From Nocardia fusca NBRC 14340 (lineage in GTDB: Bacteria; Actinomycetota; Actinomycetes; Mycobacteriales; Mycobacteriaceae): a stretch of DNA of 64,000 bases. The translations under genes and the position numbers were made by a program. This document shows positions 7,730-16,457 of this stretch, one piece after another. Under the pieces are notes generated by a model. That model saw only the letters and a program-made list of their open reading frames with translations. It had not been told where the DNA came from and searched no databases. Position 1 is the stretch's first letter. The number at the start of each line of letters is the position of its first letter. Location: positions 1 through 64,000 of the forward strand of contig NZ_BDCU01000059.1 of NCBI RefSeq assembly GCF_001618425.1, given 5' to 3'.

Positions 7730-9097
7730 CTACCCGTTCTCCCCGTCCTTCGCGGGCGGACCGGAAGAATCGCGACCGCAGGCGGCGCGCGCGGCGAGTT
7801 CACTTACGGCGCTTCGGATCCCGTCCGCCAGCATGTCGATATCGGGGGTCGTGTCGTAATCACCGGTGATTCCGAACACCAGGTGATCGTGGTAGCTGAG
7901 AATCGCGATCGCGGTCCGCAGGCGCATAGCGATCGGCACCGCGGGCAGCAATTCCAGCACTTCATGGCCTTGGAGTGTGAGCTCGTGCCGCGGTCCTGGG
8001 ACATTGGTCGCCACCGCGGCGACACTGCGCTGGGGAAACCGCGTCGCGAGTCGCAGAGTCCACGCCACTGCGGCGAAGGGTAGCCATTGAGCCAAGCCGA
8101 GGACCGTATGCTCGGCACCCGCGGCACCACCGGATTTCTGGGTCTGCATGGACGTATGGACGGCGCGCAGGCGGTCGACCGCGTCGGTTCGGTCGATCGG
8201 CAGGTACGGCAGAACTGCCGAGACCTGGTTGTCCAGAACATATTTCGCGTGCTCGGCCCGCATGGACACCGGCACGAGGATGCGCAGTCCGTGTGTGGTC
8301 GGTGTCTCGCCGCGCCCCAGTAACAGTTCGCGGTAGCCCGCGGTGATCGCGGCGAGGACCACGTCGTTGACGGTGACCCGGTACTTCGCCCCGATATCGG
8401 CGACCACCGGAAGCGACACCCGTACTGCGATGTATCGACGCCGGTGCCCGATGGGCCCGTTGAGCGAGGACACCGGTCCCGGTTCGACCACGGCCGCGCC
8501 GACCGGAACGAGACGACGCACCGTGTCGAAGGCGATCCTGGGCATCGACACCGGAAGCTTCAGCAAGGCCGGGAGTTCGGGTGGCCGCTGTGCACGACGC
8601 GGAGGTGCCCGCTTGCGCGCGGCCGACGGCGGCGGATCACAGAGGTTTGCGAAAACTGCCACTCCGGAGATTCCGTCCACCAGGCTGTGGTGTGCTTTCA
8701 AGACCAACGCCCAGCGGTCCTCGGTCAGGCCCTCCACCACGACGCATTGCCACAGCGGGTGGTCGCGATCGAGACGCTCTTCGATTTCGGTGGCCACCAA
8801 CTCCCACAGTGTCCTCTCGTCGCCGGGTCGTGGCAGGGCTGTCCACCGAATATGGTGAGCGAGGTCGAAGGCGGGGTCGTCCTCCCATTGCGGGGCGGTC
8901 ACATCGAATGGGGCGCGATGTACTCGTTGCTTCATCCGGGGCATCCCGCCGAGCCGCTGCCCCAGCGTCGCGGTGAAAGCGTCGCGTGGGGGCGGCGGAC
9001 CGTCCAGGATCGCGACAACCGCGATACCGAGGCTGATCCGCCGATCGGCGTCCTCCAATTCGATGAAACCGGTGTCGAGTGCACGGAGCTCGGTCAT
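7730..9097 (-). CDS. Wax ester synthase/diacylglycerol acyltransferase (WS/DGAT)
   Basis: 455 residues, the normal length for bacterial WS/DGAT. The catalytic motif HHSLVDG (HHxxxDG, near residue 133) is intact, with the upstream LDRDHPLWQ and the downstream region VNDVVLAAITAGYRELL typical of the family. The enzyme joins an acyl-CoA to diacylglycerol or a fatty alcohol, making storage lipid at the membrane or lipid droplet. ATG 9097 has AGGAG six bases upstream. It lies 88 bases downstream of a second WS/DGAT in the same direction, so the two are probably one operon. In M. tuberculosis, tgs1 (Rv3130c) of the same family is a main DosR target, which fits this location. Confidence 0.95.
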   Translation of the reverse strand: MTELRALDTGFIELEDADRRISLGIAVVAILDGPPPPRDAFTATLGQRLGGMPRMKQRVHRAPFDVTAPQWEDDPAFDLAHHIRWTALPRPGDERTLWELVATEIEERLDRDHPLWQCVVVEGLTEDRWALVLKAHHSLVDGISGVAVFANLCDPPPSAARKRAPPRRAQRPPELPALLKLPVSMPRIAFDTVRRLVPVGAAVVEPGPVSSLNGPIGHRRRYIAVRVSLPVVADIGAKYRVTVNDVVLAAITAGYRELLLGRGETPTTHGLRILVPVSMRAEHAKYVLDNQVSAVLPYLPIDRTDAVDRLRAVHTSMQTQKSGGAAGAEHTVLGLAQWLPFAAVAWTLRLATRFPQRSVAAVATNVPGPRHELTLQGHEVLELLPAVPIAMRLRTAIAILSYHDHLVFGITGDYDTTPDIDMLADGIRSAVSELAARAACGRDSSGPPAKDGENG

Positions 9098-9185
9098 CAC
9101 GCACTCCTGTCGCGAGGGTGTTGCCGCACGGTCGGCACGCCGCCGGTGGCTGTGGCGTAGATGTCCGACCGGCCGGTCATGATCC

Positions 9186-10568
9186 TCATCTCGCAGCGGC
9201 ATCCGCGCCGGAACCGAGCGCCGACACTGCGCGGAACCCGGAATCGAGGCAGGCGGTGAATTCCGGCAGATCCGGCACCGCCGCCGTATCGACATTGATT
9301 CCCACACAACATGTTCCGAGATAGGAGATCAATGTCGCGTTGAACGCGGTGCCGATGGTCGGACCGAACGCGTGGATGCTCTCCACCTCGGCGCCCGCGA
9401 GGTAGAGCGGGACCGGTGAGCCCGGTACGTCGGAGGCGACGAAGTCGATGTGCTTCAGCATCTGCGCCAGCGCACCACTGGGCAGCCGGTTGAATACGGC
9501 CGCCACCGCGTTGGACAGTGGGATGGCGGGTTCACGACGCCAGCGGTCGACGAGATCGTGCACCACCCACATCAGGTCCAATACGTCGTCGGTGTGGACC
9601 GGAATACCGAATCTGGCCAGGGTGATCCGGTTTCCGCCGATCGGATCGTCTTCGGCGCGGATACTGATCGGGACCGTCACCCGCAGCTGCTCTATCGGCG
9701 CGTCGTATCGAGCGTGGTAGGAACGCAATCCCAGGAGCAGGGCGGTGAGGAAGGCATCGTTGACGGTGCATCCGGCCGTGAGTGCGGATTCGGTCAGCTG
9801 TTGGAGCGGCACCTCGAGTACCGTCAACCGCCGTCCGAGGCTGCGTTCGGTCATCACCGGCGACATCGTGGTGACCACGGGACGGGCCAGGCGCGCCAGC
9901 GAGGACGTGAGGGCCGCGCCGCCGCGTGCGGCGGCGACCGGATTCCAGGCCGCTCGTCCGAGCGCCGCCACCGCGGACACTCCGCCACGGAGCAGTCCAT
10001 ACCCCGTCGACCAGTTCCACGCCAGCGTATCGGCGACCTGCCCGGACACGGACCCGCTCAGTCCGCGGACCGGTCCGCGTTCTGTCCCCGCTCGGGTGAT
10101 ATCCAGTATCTGCCCGGCGATCTCCATACCGCCGACGCCGTCGGTCAAACTGTGGTGGACCTTGAGAACAGCCGCCGTGCGCCCTTCGGGCAAACCTGTC
10201 AACAGGGTCAATGTCCACAATGGGCGGGCGGGGTCAAAGGCTGTCATCACCTCGTTCCGGGCGAACTCGAGCACATCGGACCGATCCGCCGCACCCGGCA
10301 GCGCGGCGCGGCGAAGATGCCAGGACAGATCGAAGTTCGGGTCCGGTTCCCAGCGGGGCGGGGCGAGACCCAGCGGCACCGTGGACAGGATGTGCCGGAA
10401 CCTCGGGACCACCCGGGTTCCCCGGTCCACTACCCGCACCACCGTGTCCCATTGTGGCTCCGCGTCGAGAACGAGCACCGAGACGATGGTCGAACGGAGC
10501 ACGGGATCCTGTTCCATGCTCCAGGTGAACAGGTCCGACTGGGTCATATGAGAGGCACCGGAACCCAT
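9186..10568 (-). CDS. Wax ester synthase/diacylglycerol acyltransferase (WS/DGAT)
   Basis: 460 residues. The catalytic motif HHSLTDG is intact near residue 138, with FDPARPLWTLTLLTGLPEGR before it and CTVNDAFLTALLLGLRSYH after it. It starts close to the usual family N-terminus (TQSDLFTWSMEQ); ATG 10568 is used, ATG 10547 is an alternative, and neither has a strong ribosome site. It is only moderately similar to the downstream WS/DGAT, so the pair is two distinct paralogues rather than a recent duplication. It is divergent from a universal stress protein gene with a DosR-like box (10710) in between. Predicted role: triacylglycerol or wax ester synthesis during non-growing, low-oxygen states. 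Confidence 0.94.
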   Translation of the reverse strand: MGSGASHMTQSDLFTWSMEQDPVLRSTIVSVLVLDAEPQWDTVVRVVDRGTRVVPRFRHILSTVPLGLAPPRWEPDPNFDLSWHLRRAALPGAADRSDVLEFARNEVMTAFDPARPLWTLTLLTGLPEGRTAAVLKVHHSLTDGVGGMEIAGQILDITRAGTERGPVRGLSGSVSGQVADTLAWNWSTGYGLLRGGVSAVAALGRAAWNPVAAARGGAALTSSLARLARPVVTTMSPVMTERSLGRRLTVLEVPLQQLTESALTAGCTVNDAFLTALLLGLRSYHARYDAPIEQLRVTVPISIRAEDDPIGGNRITLARFGIPVHTDDVLDLMWVVHDLVDRWRREPAIPLSNAVAAVFNRLPSGALAQMLKHIDFVASDVPGSPVPLYLAGAEVESIHAFGPTIGTAFNATLISYLGTCCVGINVDTAAVPDLPEFTACLDSGFRAVSALGSGADAAAR

Positions 10569-10709
10569 CCTCGGCTGCTTTCGTTGTGGGCGATCGGTAA
10601 GAACGTCGTCATCTTCACTGTTCCCCCACCGTCCGATCGCCGGCAGAGGCGAAGGTCACCGATCCGCGGTATCGGAACCGCCACGCCGTCCACCGGAAGG
10701 AATGGACTA

Positions 10710-10723
10710 TCGCCTTTCGGCCC
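10710..10723. promoter_or_regulatory. DosR-box-like site, WS/DGAT and USP divergent promoter
   Basis: TCGCCTTTCGGCCC matches 11 of 14 bases of the skewed box GGGACTTTCGGCCC. It lies about 90 bases before the universal stress protein start and 142 bases before the WS/DGAT start. Confidence 0.45.
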
Positions 10724-10813
10724 CCGGGTTCGTGACAAACGACAGGCGTGCCGGGCCGGGAGGGCTTCTAGCCTAGGAATACTGTGCCCCGTCGAGCCGA
10801 AGGGACTCACGAC

Positions 10814-11740
10814 ATGGCCGCCCACCGCACGGACCGACCACACAATCTGGCCTCCGCTGCCATCGTGGTGGGTACCGACGGTTCCGCCGCCTCCCACCGG
10901 GCAGTGCACTGGGCCGCGGAAACCGCGGCCCAGCGTGGCCGGACCCTGCACATCGTGCACGGGCTCGATCTCACGGCCGCCGCGGCCGCACTGGGCTCCT
11001 ACGACGTGCTGGCTCCCGGCGTCATCGACGACATCCGCCGGTGCGGGGCGGAGTACATCACCTCGGCGACGCACCTGGCCAGGGCAGTCGCTCCCAGCGT
11101 CCGGATCCGTACCGAGGTCCGCGAGGCGGAATCTGCGCGCCTGCTCATCGCGCGATCGGCCGACGCGCATATGGTCGTCCTCGGCGCGGCCGGCGACAGC
11201 GGGACGTTCGCCCACCTCGGCTCCACGCTGCTCGCTGTCGTCGCACACGGGCGAGGGACCGTGGCGGTGGTCCGGCATCGTGGTGCCGAACTCCGGTCCG
11301 GCGGCGGATACCCGGTGGTGGTGGGCATAGACGGCAGCGCCCGGAGCCAAGCCGCCCTCGCCGCCGCCTTCCACGAGGCCGCCGAGCGCAGGACCCGGCT
11401 CGTGGCGGTACACGCCTGGTGCGATCAGCGCTTCGATCGCTTTGCCGGATACCCGAATACGATCACGGACCCGGTAGTAGCCGCCTCCGCACAGGCCCTC
11501 CTGTCCGAACAACTCGCTGGTTGGCAGGAGAAGTATCCCGATGTCCCGGTCCTCCGCAAGGTCTACCCCGCCGGGCCGGTTCATCAGTTGATCGAGTGGT
11601 CGAGGCTGGCGCAGCTGGTGGTCGTCGGCAACCGCGGCCGGGGTGGGTTCCGCGGCCTGTTGCTGGGATCCACCGGCAATGCGCTCGTCCAGCATGCGCA
11701 CTGTCCGGTCATGGTCGCCCATACCGAACAGCACCGCTGA
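10814..11740 (+). CDS. Tandem-domain universal stress protein
   Basis: 308 residues with two Usp domains (about 17-155 and 165-305). The second keeps the ATP-binding signature in GNRGRGGFRGLLLGSTGNA. The first is degenerate (GAAGDSGTFAHLGSTLL), so probably only the C-terminal half binds ATP. ATG 10814 is preferred to GTG 10784 because AAGGGA lies eight bases upstream. Tandem-Usp proteins such as Rv1996, Rv2005c and Rv2623 are strong DosR targets in M. tuberculosis, where Rv2623 restrains growth in an ATP-dependent way. It is most like the copy at 48571, which also has a degenerate first domain. A DosR-like box lies about 90 bases upstream. Confidence 0.93.
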   Translation: MAAHRTDRPHNLASAAIVVGTDGSAASHRAVHWAAETAAQRGRTLHIVHGLDLTAAAAALGSYDVLAPGVIDDIRRCGAEYITSATHLARAVAPSVRIRTEVREAESARLLIARSADAHMVVLGAAGDSGTFAHLGSTLLAVVAHGRGTVAVVRHRGAELRSGGGYPVVVGIDGSARSQAALAAAFHEAAERRTRLVAVHAWCDQRFDRFAGYPNTITDPVVAASAQALLSEQLAGWQEKYPDVPVLRKVYPAGPVHQLIEWSRLAQLVVVGNRGRGGFRGLLLGSTGNALVQHAHCPVMVAHTEQHR

Positions 11741-11780
11741 TTCCTGCTTCCGGCCCACGAATTGACCCGCGCCTCGCAGC

Positions 11781-12692
11781 TCATCGGGCGTCCCGCGCGC
11801 GGACGATGATCATCGGAGTATCCACGGCATGCAGCAGCGCGTTGCTGGTCGAGCCGAGCAGCATGCTCGGGAAACCGCCGCGCCCGTGGCTGCCCACGAC
11901 GACCAGCTGCGCGTCGTCCGAGGCATCGAGCAGCGAGCGGACCGGCCGGTCCGCTGTCACGATCCGCTGGACGGGGACGTCCGGATATCGCTCGCAATAA
12001 CCGGCGAGGTTCTCGGCCAGCTCCGCTTCCGCCGATGCCCGGGCGCTGTCCCAGTTGCGGACCGGGATATCGAGCCCGCTGGTATCACTCCAGGCGTGCA
12101 GCGCGGTCAACCCGACTTCGCGGCGCGCCGCCTCGTCGAAGGCGAGTTCCACCGCCGCGACGCTGTTGCCGGTGCCGTCGACGCCCACCAGCACCGGCCG
12201 GCCGGCCGATACCACGTCCAGTGGGGTGTCGGCGTGGATCACCGCGACCGGGCACTGCGCGTGGCGGGTGACCGCCGTACTCACCGATCCGAGCAGGCCG
12301 CGTTGGAAGGCGCCCAGGCCACGGCTGCCGACCACCAGCATCCGCGCCGTGGACGACTGCGTGATGAGTGCGGGCACGATGAGCAGATCGGTCGCCTCGG
12401 TGGTGATGGCGAGTTCGTGGCCCGGGGTCGCTGTCCGGGCCACGTGCGCCGCCTCGGTGAGGATTCGCTCACCCTCTTCACGCATCCAGCGCAGATCGTT
12501 CTCGGTCGCGATCGCTTCGGGTCCGAAGCCGGACGGAATCGTCCACGAATTGACGAGGTGCAGCCCGCAGTGATGCATACCTGCTTCGACAGCGGCCCAG
12601 GCAACCGCCCGGTAGGCGCTCGGTGAACCGTCCGCCGCCGCGACTATCAACGCCTCGGAGTGTTCCTGCGGGCCGGATCCATGGTCTGCCAT
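11781..12692 (-). CDS. Tandem-domain universal stress protein
   Basis: 303 residues, two complete Usp domains. Both ATP-loop signatures are intact: GSRGLGAFQRGLLGSVSTA in the first and GSHGRGGFPSMLLGSTSNA in the second, ending close to the C-terminus. ATG 12692 follows a GGAAAGGA ribosome site. It is the last gene of a leftward series: SDR, Acg-type nitroreductase, USP, USP. The gap to the preceding USP is 16 bases, so the two are co-transcribed. Sequence around both loops is closest to the frameshifted copy at 58967, which points to duplication within the island. Predicted to be a cytosolic ATP-binding dormancy protein. Confidence 0.94.
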   Translation of the reverse strand: MADHGSGPQEHSEALIVAAADGSPSAYRAVAWAAVEAGMHHCGLHLVNSWTIPSGFGPEAIATENDLRWMREEGERILTEAAHVARTATPGHELAITTEATDLLIVPALITQSSTARMLVVGSRGLGAFQRGLLGSVSTAVTRHAQCPVAVIHADTPLDVVSAGRPVLVGVDGTGNSVAAVELAFDEAARREVGLTALHAWSDTSGLDIPVRNWDSARASAEAELAENLAGYCERYPDVPVQRIVTADRPVRSLLDASDDAQLVVVGSHGRGGFPSMLLGSTSNALLHAVDTPMIIVRARDAR

Positions 12693-12708
12693 CGGCTTTC
12701 CTTTCCTG

Positions 12709-13596
12709 CTAATTCCTCATCGGCCGACCGTGCACGACCATGAGCGGGCATTCCGCCGCGTACAGCAGCGCGACTGTGGTCGCCCCCAAGACGGTGCCCG
12801 GGGCTCCGCCACGGCCGCGGCGGCCCACGACCAGCAGCTGGGCCCACGCCGATTCGGCGGTCAGCGTCCGCGCGGGCGCATCGGTCCGGACGACCCTTTC
12901 GACCTTTACCTGGGGATAGCGCCGGGCGGGACCGGTCATCCACCGGCCGAGCAGAGCTTCGTCGGTGGGACGCCTATCTGTGGGTAGTGCGATTCCGCTG
13001 GTATCGCTCCAGGCGTGCACCGCCACGAGCCCCACCCCGCGACGCGACGCCTCGGCGAAAGCGGTCTCCAGCGCGACCAGGCTGTGTGGGCTACCGTCGA
13101 CCCCGACCGCTACCGGTTTGTGCCGGGAGACGGGGTCGGTGCCGGATTGCCCGGATATGACAGCGACGGGACAGTGCGCGTGCGCTGTCACCGCGGAGCT
13201 GAGCGAACCGATGACCGTCGGGGCGACCCCACCGCGGCCGCGCCTGCCGACAGCCAGCATCGCCGCCCGCGCCGAGCGGTCCAGGAGGGTCGGGGTGACC
13301 AGTTCGAAGGTCAGCTCTGTCGTGATCGCCACCGAGCCGCCGACCGTCGCGCGTGCCGCTCGCACCGCTTCGTCGAGCACCCACTCCCCGTCCGCCCGCA
13401 GCCATTCGATCTCTGCCTCGGCCGGCACCGAGGTCCCCGAACGAGGCGGCAGTGCGCACGAAGTGAGCAGATGCAACCTTTGCCCCTGCAGCTGGGCTTC
13501 CAGCCCGGCCCATGCCGCGGCACGCAGCGACGGGAGTGAGCCGTCGACACCCACCACGATGGGTGTGCCGGCTTTCTCGGCCGGGACCTCTGCCAT
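12709..13596 (-). CDS. Tandem-domain universal stress protein
   Basis: 295 residues, two Usp domains. The first ATP loop is GRRGRGGVAPTVIGSLSSA. The second, GRRGRGGAPGTVLGATTVA, has lost the usual Ser-Thr-Ser pattern after the last Gly. GTP/ATP binding was not tested here; the family binds ATP. ATG 13596 is preceded by GGACGGAG. It sits 58 bases after the Acg-type nitroreductase and 16 bases before the next USP in one leftward transcription unit, probably driven from the DosR-like box at 15515. Confidence 0.93.
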   Translation of the reverse strand: MAEVPAEKAGTPIVVGVDGSLPSLRAAAWAGLEAQLQGQRLHLLTSCALPPRSGTSVPAEAEIEWLRADGEWVLDEAVRAARATVGGSVAITTELTFELVTPTLLDRSARAAMLAVGRRGRGGVAPTVIGSLSSAVTAHAHCPVAVISGQSGTDPVSRHKPVAVGVDGSPHSLVALETAFAEASRRGVGLVAVHAWSDTSGIALPTDRRPTDEALLGRWMTGPARRYPQVKVERVVRTDAPARTLTAESAWAQLLVVGRRGRGGAPGTVLGATTVALLYAAECPLMVVHGRPMRN

Positions 13597-13654
13597 CGGT
13601 TGCTCCGTCCTGGTCCGGCGGCGCGTAGCCGGTCTTCACCTACCGACAAGCGAT

Positions 13655-14632
13655 CTAGCGCAGGGGGCCGATCATTTCGTCGAGCGGGCGGCGCGGCGAG
13701 ACCGGGATATCGTCCGCGCCCGCCGGCGCCGACCCGATCCGGACGACCAGCTGCGGATAGCCGATACCCTCGAGCACCCGGCCGCGCACCATCTCCCGGG
13801 TATCGGGTAATTCGAAGGGTTCGGTCATCGGACAGGTCGCCATGCCGAGCATCGTGGCCGTCAGCAGCACTGCGCTGCCCGCTTCTCCGGCCCGGAGCCG
13901 GGAGAGCCGATCGTCGGAGTCGGTATGGATCAACAGGAGGCTGCCGCCCTCGGTCATCTCCCGGACACCGGATTCGCGCAGTGTGGCGCCCGCGAACTCG
14001 CGAGTGAGCGGGTCCGCGGCCACGGGTACGGCGTTGCGCGCGGGTACACCGTCCGGTGCGGCGTGATGGCCGCTCCACATCGAGAGTTCGGCGCGATAGT
14101 CGGGGTCGGTCCGGTGCTTTTCGGCGGCCCGCGCGAACGCCGCCACCAGGACCGGGCGGTCCGCGTCGGTGGTGATCTCACGGATATCGGCGCCCTGCTC
14201 GGTGGCCGCGGCAGCGAGGGTGGCGAGATCACCGGCCGGGGTCTCCCGGGCCGAAACCCGGCGCCGGTCGGTATGTCTGCGGTTTATCGCGCGCGCCAGC
14301 TCTTCGTCGTCCGCGGTCGGAGTCGCACGGGCGAATTCGATCGCCGCGAGGTGCGCCGGGTCAGCGGGGTTCGGGAGCCGGTGGACGATGGTTCGCCACC
14401 CCATCGATTTGGCCGCGACGCGGAAGTGGTGCAGCGCCACCCCGCAGCTGAGGATCTCGTCACGTCCGTCGGGATCGGTATGCGGCAGCCGTCGGCTGTC
14501 GTCGGCATACAGGTGAACGGTTCGATCTCCGATCCGCCACTGCCAAGGTTGGGTGTTGTGCACCGAGGGTGCCCGGACGGCCAGCGCCAGGGCGGCACGA
14601 ACGGCCTCGGTGTCCGGATGAATCCCGGCCAT
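13655..14632 (-). CDS. Acg-family nitroreductase-like flavoprotein
   Basis: 325 residues, the length of M. tuberculosis Acg (Rv2032) and Rv3131. The N-terminal signature RAPSVHNTQPWQWRIGD is present near residue 20, and the middle has INRRHTDRR and ELSMWSGHH. The C-terminal half carries the second nitroreductase-like repeat. In this family the fold is a fused FMN-binding dimer. Acg itself binds FMN with an occluded active site and may sequester flavin rather than reduce nitro compounds. It is the second gene of the SDR, Acg, USP, USP unit. Three further copies occur at 39538, 47483 and 52953. It is closest in signature to the 47483 copy (SVHNTQPW, versus SLHNSQPW in the others). Confidence 0.93.
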   Translation of the reverse strand: MAGIHPDTEAVRAALALAVRAPSVHNTQPWQWRIGDRTVHLYADDSRRLPHTDPDGRDEILSCGVALHHFRVAAKSMGWRTIVHRLPNPADPAHLAAIEFARATPTADDEELARAINRRHTDRRRVSARETPAGDLATLAAAATEQGADIREITTDADRPVLVAAFARAAEKHRTDPDYRAELSMWSGHHAAPDGVPARNAVPVAADPLTREFAGATLRESGVREMTEGGSLLLIHTDSDDRLSRLRAGEAGSAVLLTATMLGMATCPMTEPFELPDTREMVRGRVLEGIGYPQLVVRIGSAPAGADDIPVSPRRPLDEMIGPLR

Positions 14633-14701
14633 GATGGGTCCTCGCTCTCGGATCGGCGTCTTCTTGCGGAAGTTCCGGTCATGCGGACGGCACCGCCTCG
14701 G

Positions 14702-15451
14702 TCACGACGGTGCGGGAAGGTTCAGGACTTGTCCCGCGGTGGCGCCGCCGTCCAGGACGAATTCCGAACCGGTGGAGAAGGTCGCTTCGGTGATCAGGAA
14801 ACGGACCATCGCCGCTACCTCCTCCGGTTCGCCGAAACGCGGCAACGGCTGGGCCGCGGCAACCGATTCGTCCATCACCTCGGTCATCGGAGTGTGAATC
14901 GGGCCGGGGTGGACCGAGCACACCCGGACACCGGCCCGGCCGAGTTCGAGCGCGGCGGCTTTGGTCAGCCCGCGCAAACCCCATTTGCTCGCAACGTAGG
15001 CGCCGAGTCCCGCGTACCCCATCAGACCGGCCGTCGACGAAATGTTCAGGATGACCCCGCCGCCCGCCGCGCGAAGCCGGGGGGCCGCGTAGTGCATACC
15101 CAGCCAGGCGCCGTAGAGGTTCACATCGACGACATGGCGGAAAGCCATCGGCGATTCCGTTTCGACATCACCGAAATCGAGGATTCCGGCGTTGTTGACC
15201 AGGATCGCCAGCGGCCCGTACACGGCCTCGGCTTCGTCGAGTACCCGCCGCCAGTCCGCTTCGTCGGTGACGTCGAGCCGTTGGAACAGCGCGTGGGGTC
15301 CCACCGACTCGGCGAGTGCTGTACCGGCGGGTTCGAGCAGGTCGCCGATGACGACGTCGATATTGTCCTTGGCCAGGGCGCGGACGATGGCGGCACCGAT
15401 ACCTCGGGCGCCGCCGGTGACGAGCGCGCTGCGGCCGGTGAATGCACTCAT
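14702..15451 (-). CDS. Short-chain dehydrogenase/reductase (Rv2002-like)
   Basis: 249 residues, classical SDR. The cofactor motif is TGGARGIG (residues about 12-19), followed by NNAG near residue 88, the catalytic Ser in NISS, and YVASK (Tyr-x-x-x-Lys) near residue 152. An acidic residue after beta-2 (VVIGDLLEPAG) favours NAD(H). It resembles Rv2002/FabG3 (20-beta-hydroxysteroid dehydrogenase type) in the M. tuberculosis DosR neighbourhood. ATG 15451 follows AGAGGTG. It heads the leftward unit SDR, Acg, USP, USP. The natural substrate is unknown; a keto-lipid or steroid-like alcohol is plausible. Confidence 0.93.
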   Translation of the reverse strand: MSAFTGRSALVTGGARGIGAAIVRALAKDNIDVVIGDLLEPAGTALAESVGPHALFQRLDVTDEADWRRVLDEAEAVYGPLAILVNNAGILDFGDVETESPMAFRHVVDVNLYGAWLGMHYAAPRLRAAGGGVILNISSTAGLMGYAGLGAYVASKWGLRGLTKAAALELGRAGVRVCSVHPGPIHTPMTEVMDESVAAAQPLPRFGEPEEVAAMVRFLITEATFSTGSEFVLDGGATAGQVLNLPAPS

Positions 15452-15514
15452 CTCTGCACCTCTCGTCGCCGGATCATCAGTCCTCAGCCTCCCGTTTTCC
15501 CCCGCCGGGCGAGA

Positions 15515-15528
15515 CAGTCGAAAGTCAC
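15515..15528. promoter_or_regulatory. DosR-box-like site upstream of SDR operon
   Basis: On the minus strand the site reads GTGACTTTCGACTG, 10 of 14 matches to the skewed box, about 65 bases before the SDR start. The GTGACTTT half recurs at 23680. The match alone is weak; position and neighbours support it. Confidence 0.4.
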
Positions 15529-15588
15529 CTGTCCTGGTGTCCTCCGGCAGCAGATGACGCCGCACCGCCGATACGACCGAGCGGCCCG

Positions 15589-16125
15589 CTATCGAGACTG
15601 TTGTGCGCGGCGATCGGCTTCCTCGGACGCCAGGTGCTCGGCCCATAACCTGGCGCGGTCGAACTCGCCCGGGGCGAGGGGTCCTGTCATCCCTACGACG
15701 TAGAAGTCGATCGGGCGCCGGACGAGTGCGAATCCTGCCCGGCGCAGCCGTCTGCCGATACCGCGGGCCGCGGAGCCGGGCAGGTGGCCGGGGTGTTGCA
15801 TCTTGGTCCCGAACGCCGCCGCTCGCGCACCGGCCGAGGTCCGGTGTTCGGCCTCGAGCCATTCCCGGATACCTGTCGCGCCGCCCGTGACGTCCGGGCC
15901 GCCGAATCGGTCGGCCGCCTCTTGGCGCGTTCGGCGGCGGCTCAATCCGAAGGCATGTGTGGGGCCGCCGACGACGAGCAGATCCACCGGCGAGTGAGAG
16001 GTGGGCCCGGCGGCGGCCACGTCCACCGATTCGACCTCGGCGAATTCGCCCAGGCCCCGGGCGATGGCGGCGGCTGCGGCCTCGGTGTTGCCGAAAACGG
16101 ACTCGTAGACGACGCGTGCACGCAT
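15589..16125 (-). CDS. Flavodoxin-domain protein
   Basis: 178 residues. The N-terminal phosphate loop for FMN, VVYESVFGNTEAAAAAI, sits at residues 4-20, followed by the flavodoxin strand LLVVGGPTHAFGLS. Many actinobacterial relatives are annotated as flavodoxin or nitric-oxide-synthase-like flavoprotein domain proteins. ATG 16125 has GAGGAG eight bases upstream, which rules out the longer frame. It is a single leftward gene, divergent from the Hrp1-like CBS gene, with two DosR-like sites in the shared promoter. It is predicted to carry electrons under low oxygen; no partner reductase is adjacent. Confidence 0.9.
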   Translation of the reverse strand: MRARVVYESVFGNTEAAAAAIARGLGEFAEVESVDVAAAGPTSHSPVDLLVVGGPTHAFGLSRRRTRQEAADRFGGPDVTGGATGIREWLEAEHRTSAGARAAAFGTKMQHPGHLPGSAARGIGRRLRRAGFALVRRPIDFYVVGMTGPLAPGEFDRARLWAEHLASEEADRRAQQSR

Positions 16126-16229
16126 GTCGGATCTCCTCGGCGTTCTGTGAACAGCGACTGTGTATATCGCGTCTCCGAAGCTAATGATGGAGGCGTCGCG
16201 CCGACAGAGCCGAACGAGGGGATTGTCGA

Positions 16230-16243
16230 GTGACCTTCGGTCA
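16230..16243. promoter_or_regulatory. DosR-box-like site, flavodoxin side
   Basis: GTGACCTTCGGTCA, 10 of 14 matches to the skewed box, containing the dyad TGACC-TTC-GGTCA. It is about 105 bases upstream of the flavodoxin start. Confidence 0.4.
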
Positions 16244-16375
16244 TCGAACCCAGCGGTCGACGCAGTGGGCGGCACCCCGGAGATCGCGCAGCACGCCGAT
16301 GAGAGGGCGGTACGAGGAGGTGCAGCGCCGTCGCGAAGCAACCCGTTTCACATCGACTACAGAAGACCTGCCGCA

Positions 16376-16389
16376 GAGTACTTAGTCCC
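16376..16389. promoter_or_regulatory. DosR-box-like site, CBS (Hrp1-like) side
   Basis: GAGTACTTAGTCCC, 11 of 14 matches to GGGACYWWRGTCCC with a perfect right half, 69 bases before the CBS gene start. Confidence 0.5.
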
Positions 16390-16457
16390 CTGACGCCACC
16401 CGATTCCGGCGGCGAGTATGGGCACATCACCGAAGATGTGACATCAGGGAGGCAACC

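Larger units (their letters stand above)
16126..16457. other. Divergent promoter region, flavodoxin and CBS genes
   Basis: 332 bases with no gene. It contains the two DosR-box-like sites listed separately (16230, 16376), one near each gene. Confidence 0.5.

Noticed and set aside
9450..11330. 626-codon open frame on the plus strand over the WS/DGAT and USP region
   Set aside because: It is antisense to the WS/DGAT gene and out of frame with the USP gene, has Arg/Gly/Pro-rich shadow composition, and no domain or ribosome site.
13925..15703. 592-codon open frame on the plus strand
   Set aside because: Antisense to the Acg and SDR genes, whose motifs are complete; GC-rich shadow frame.
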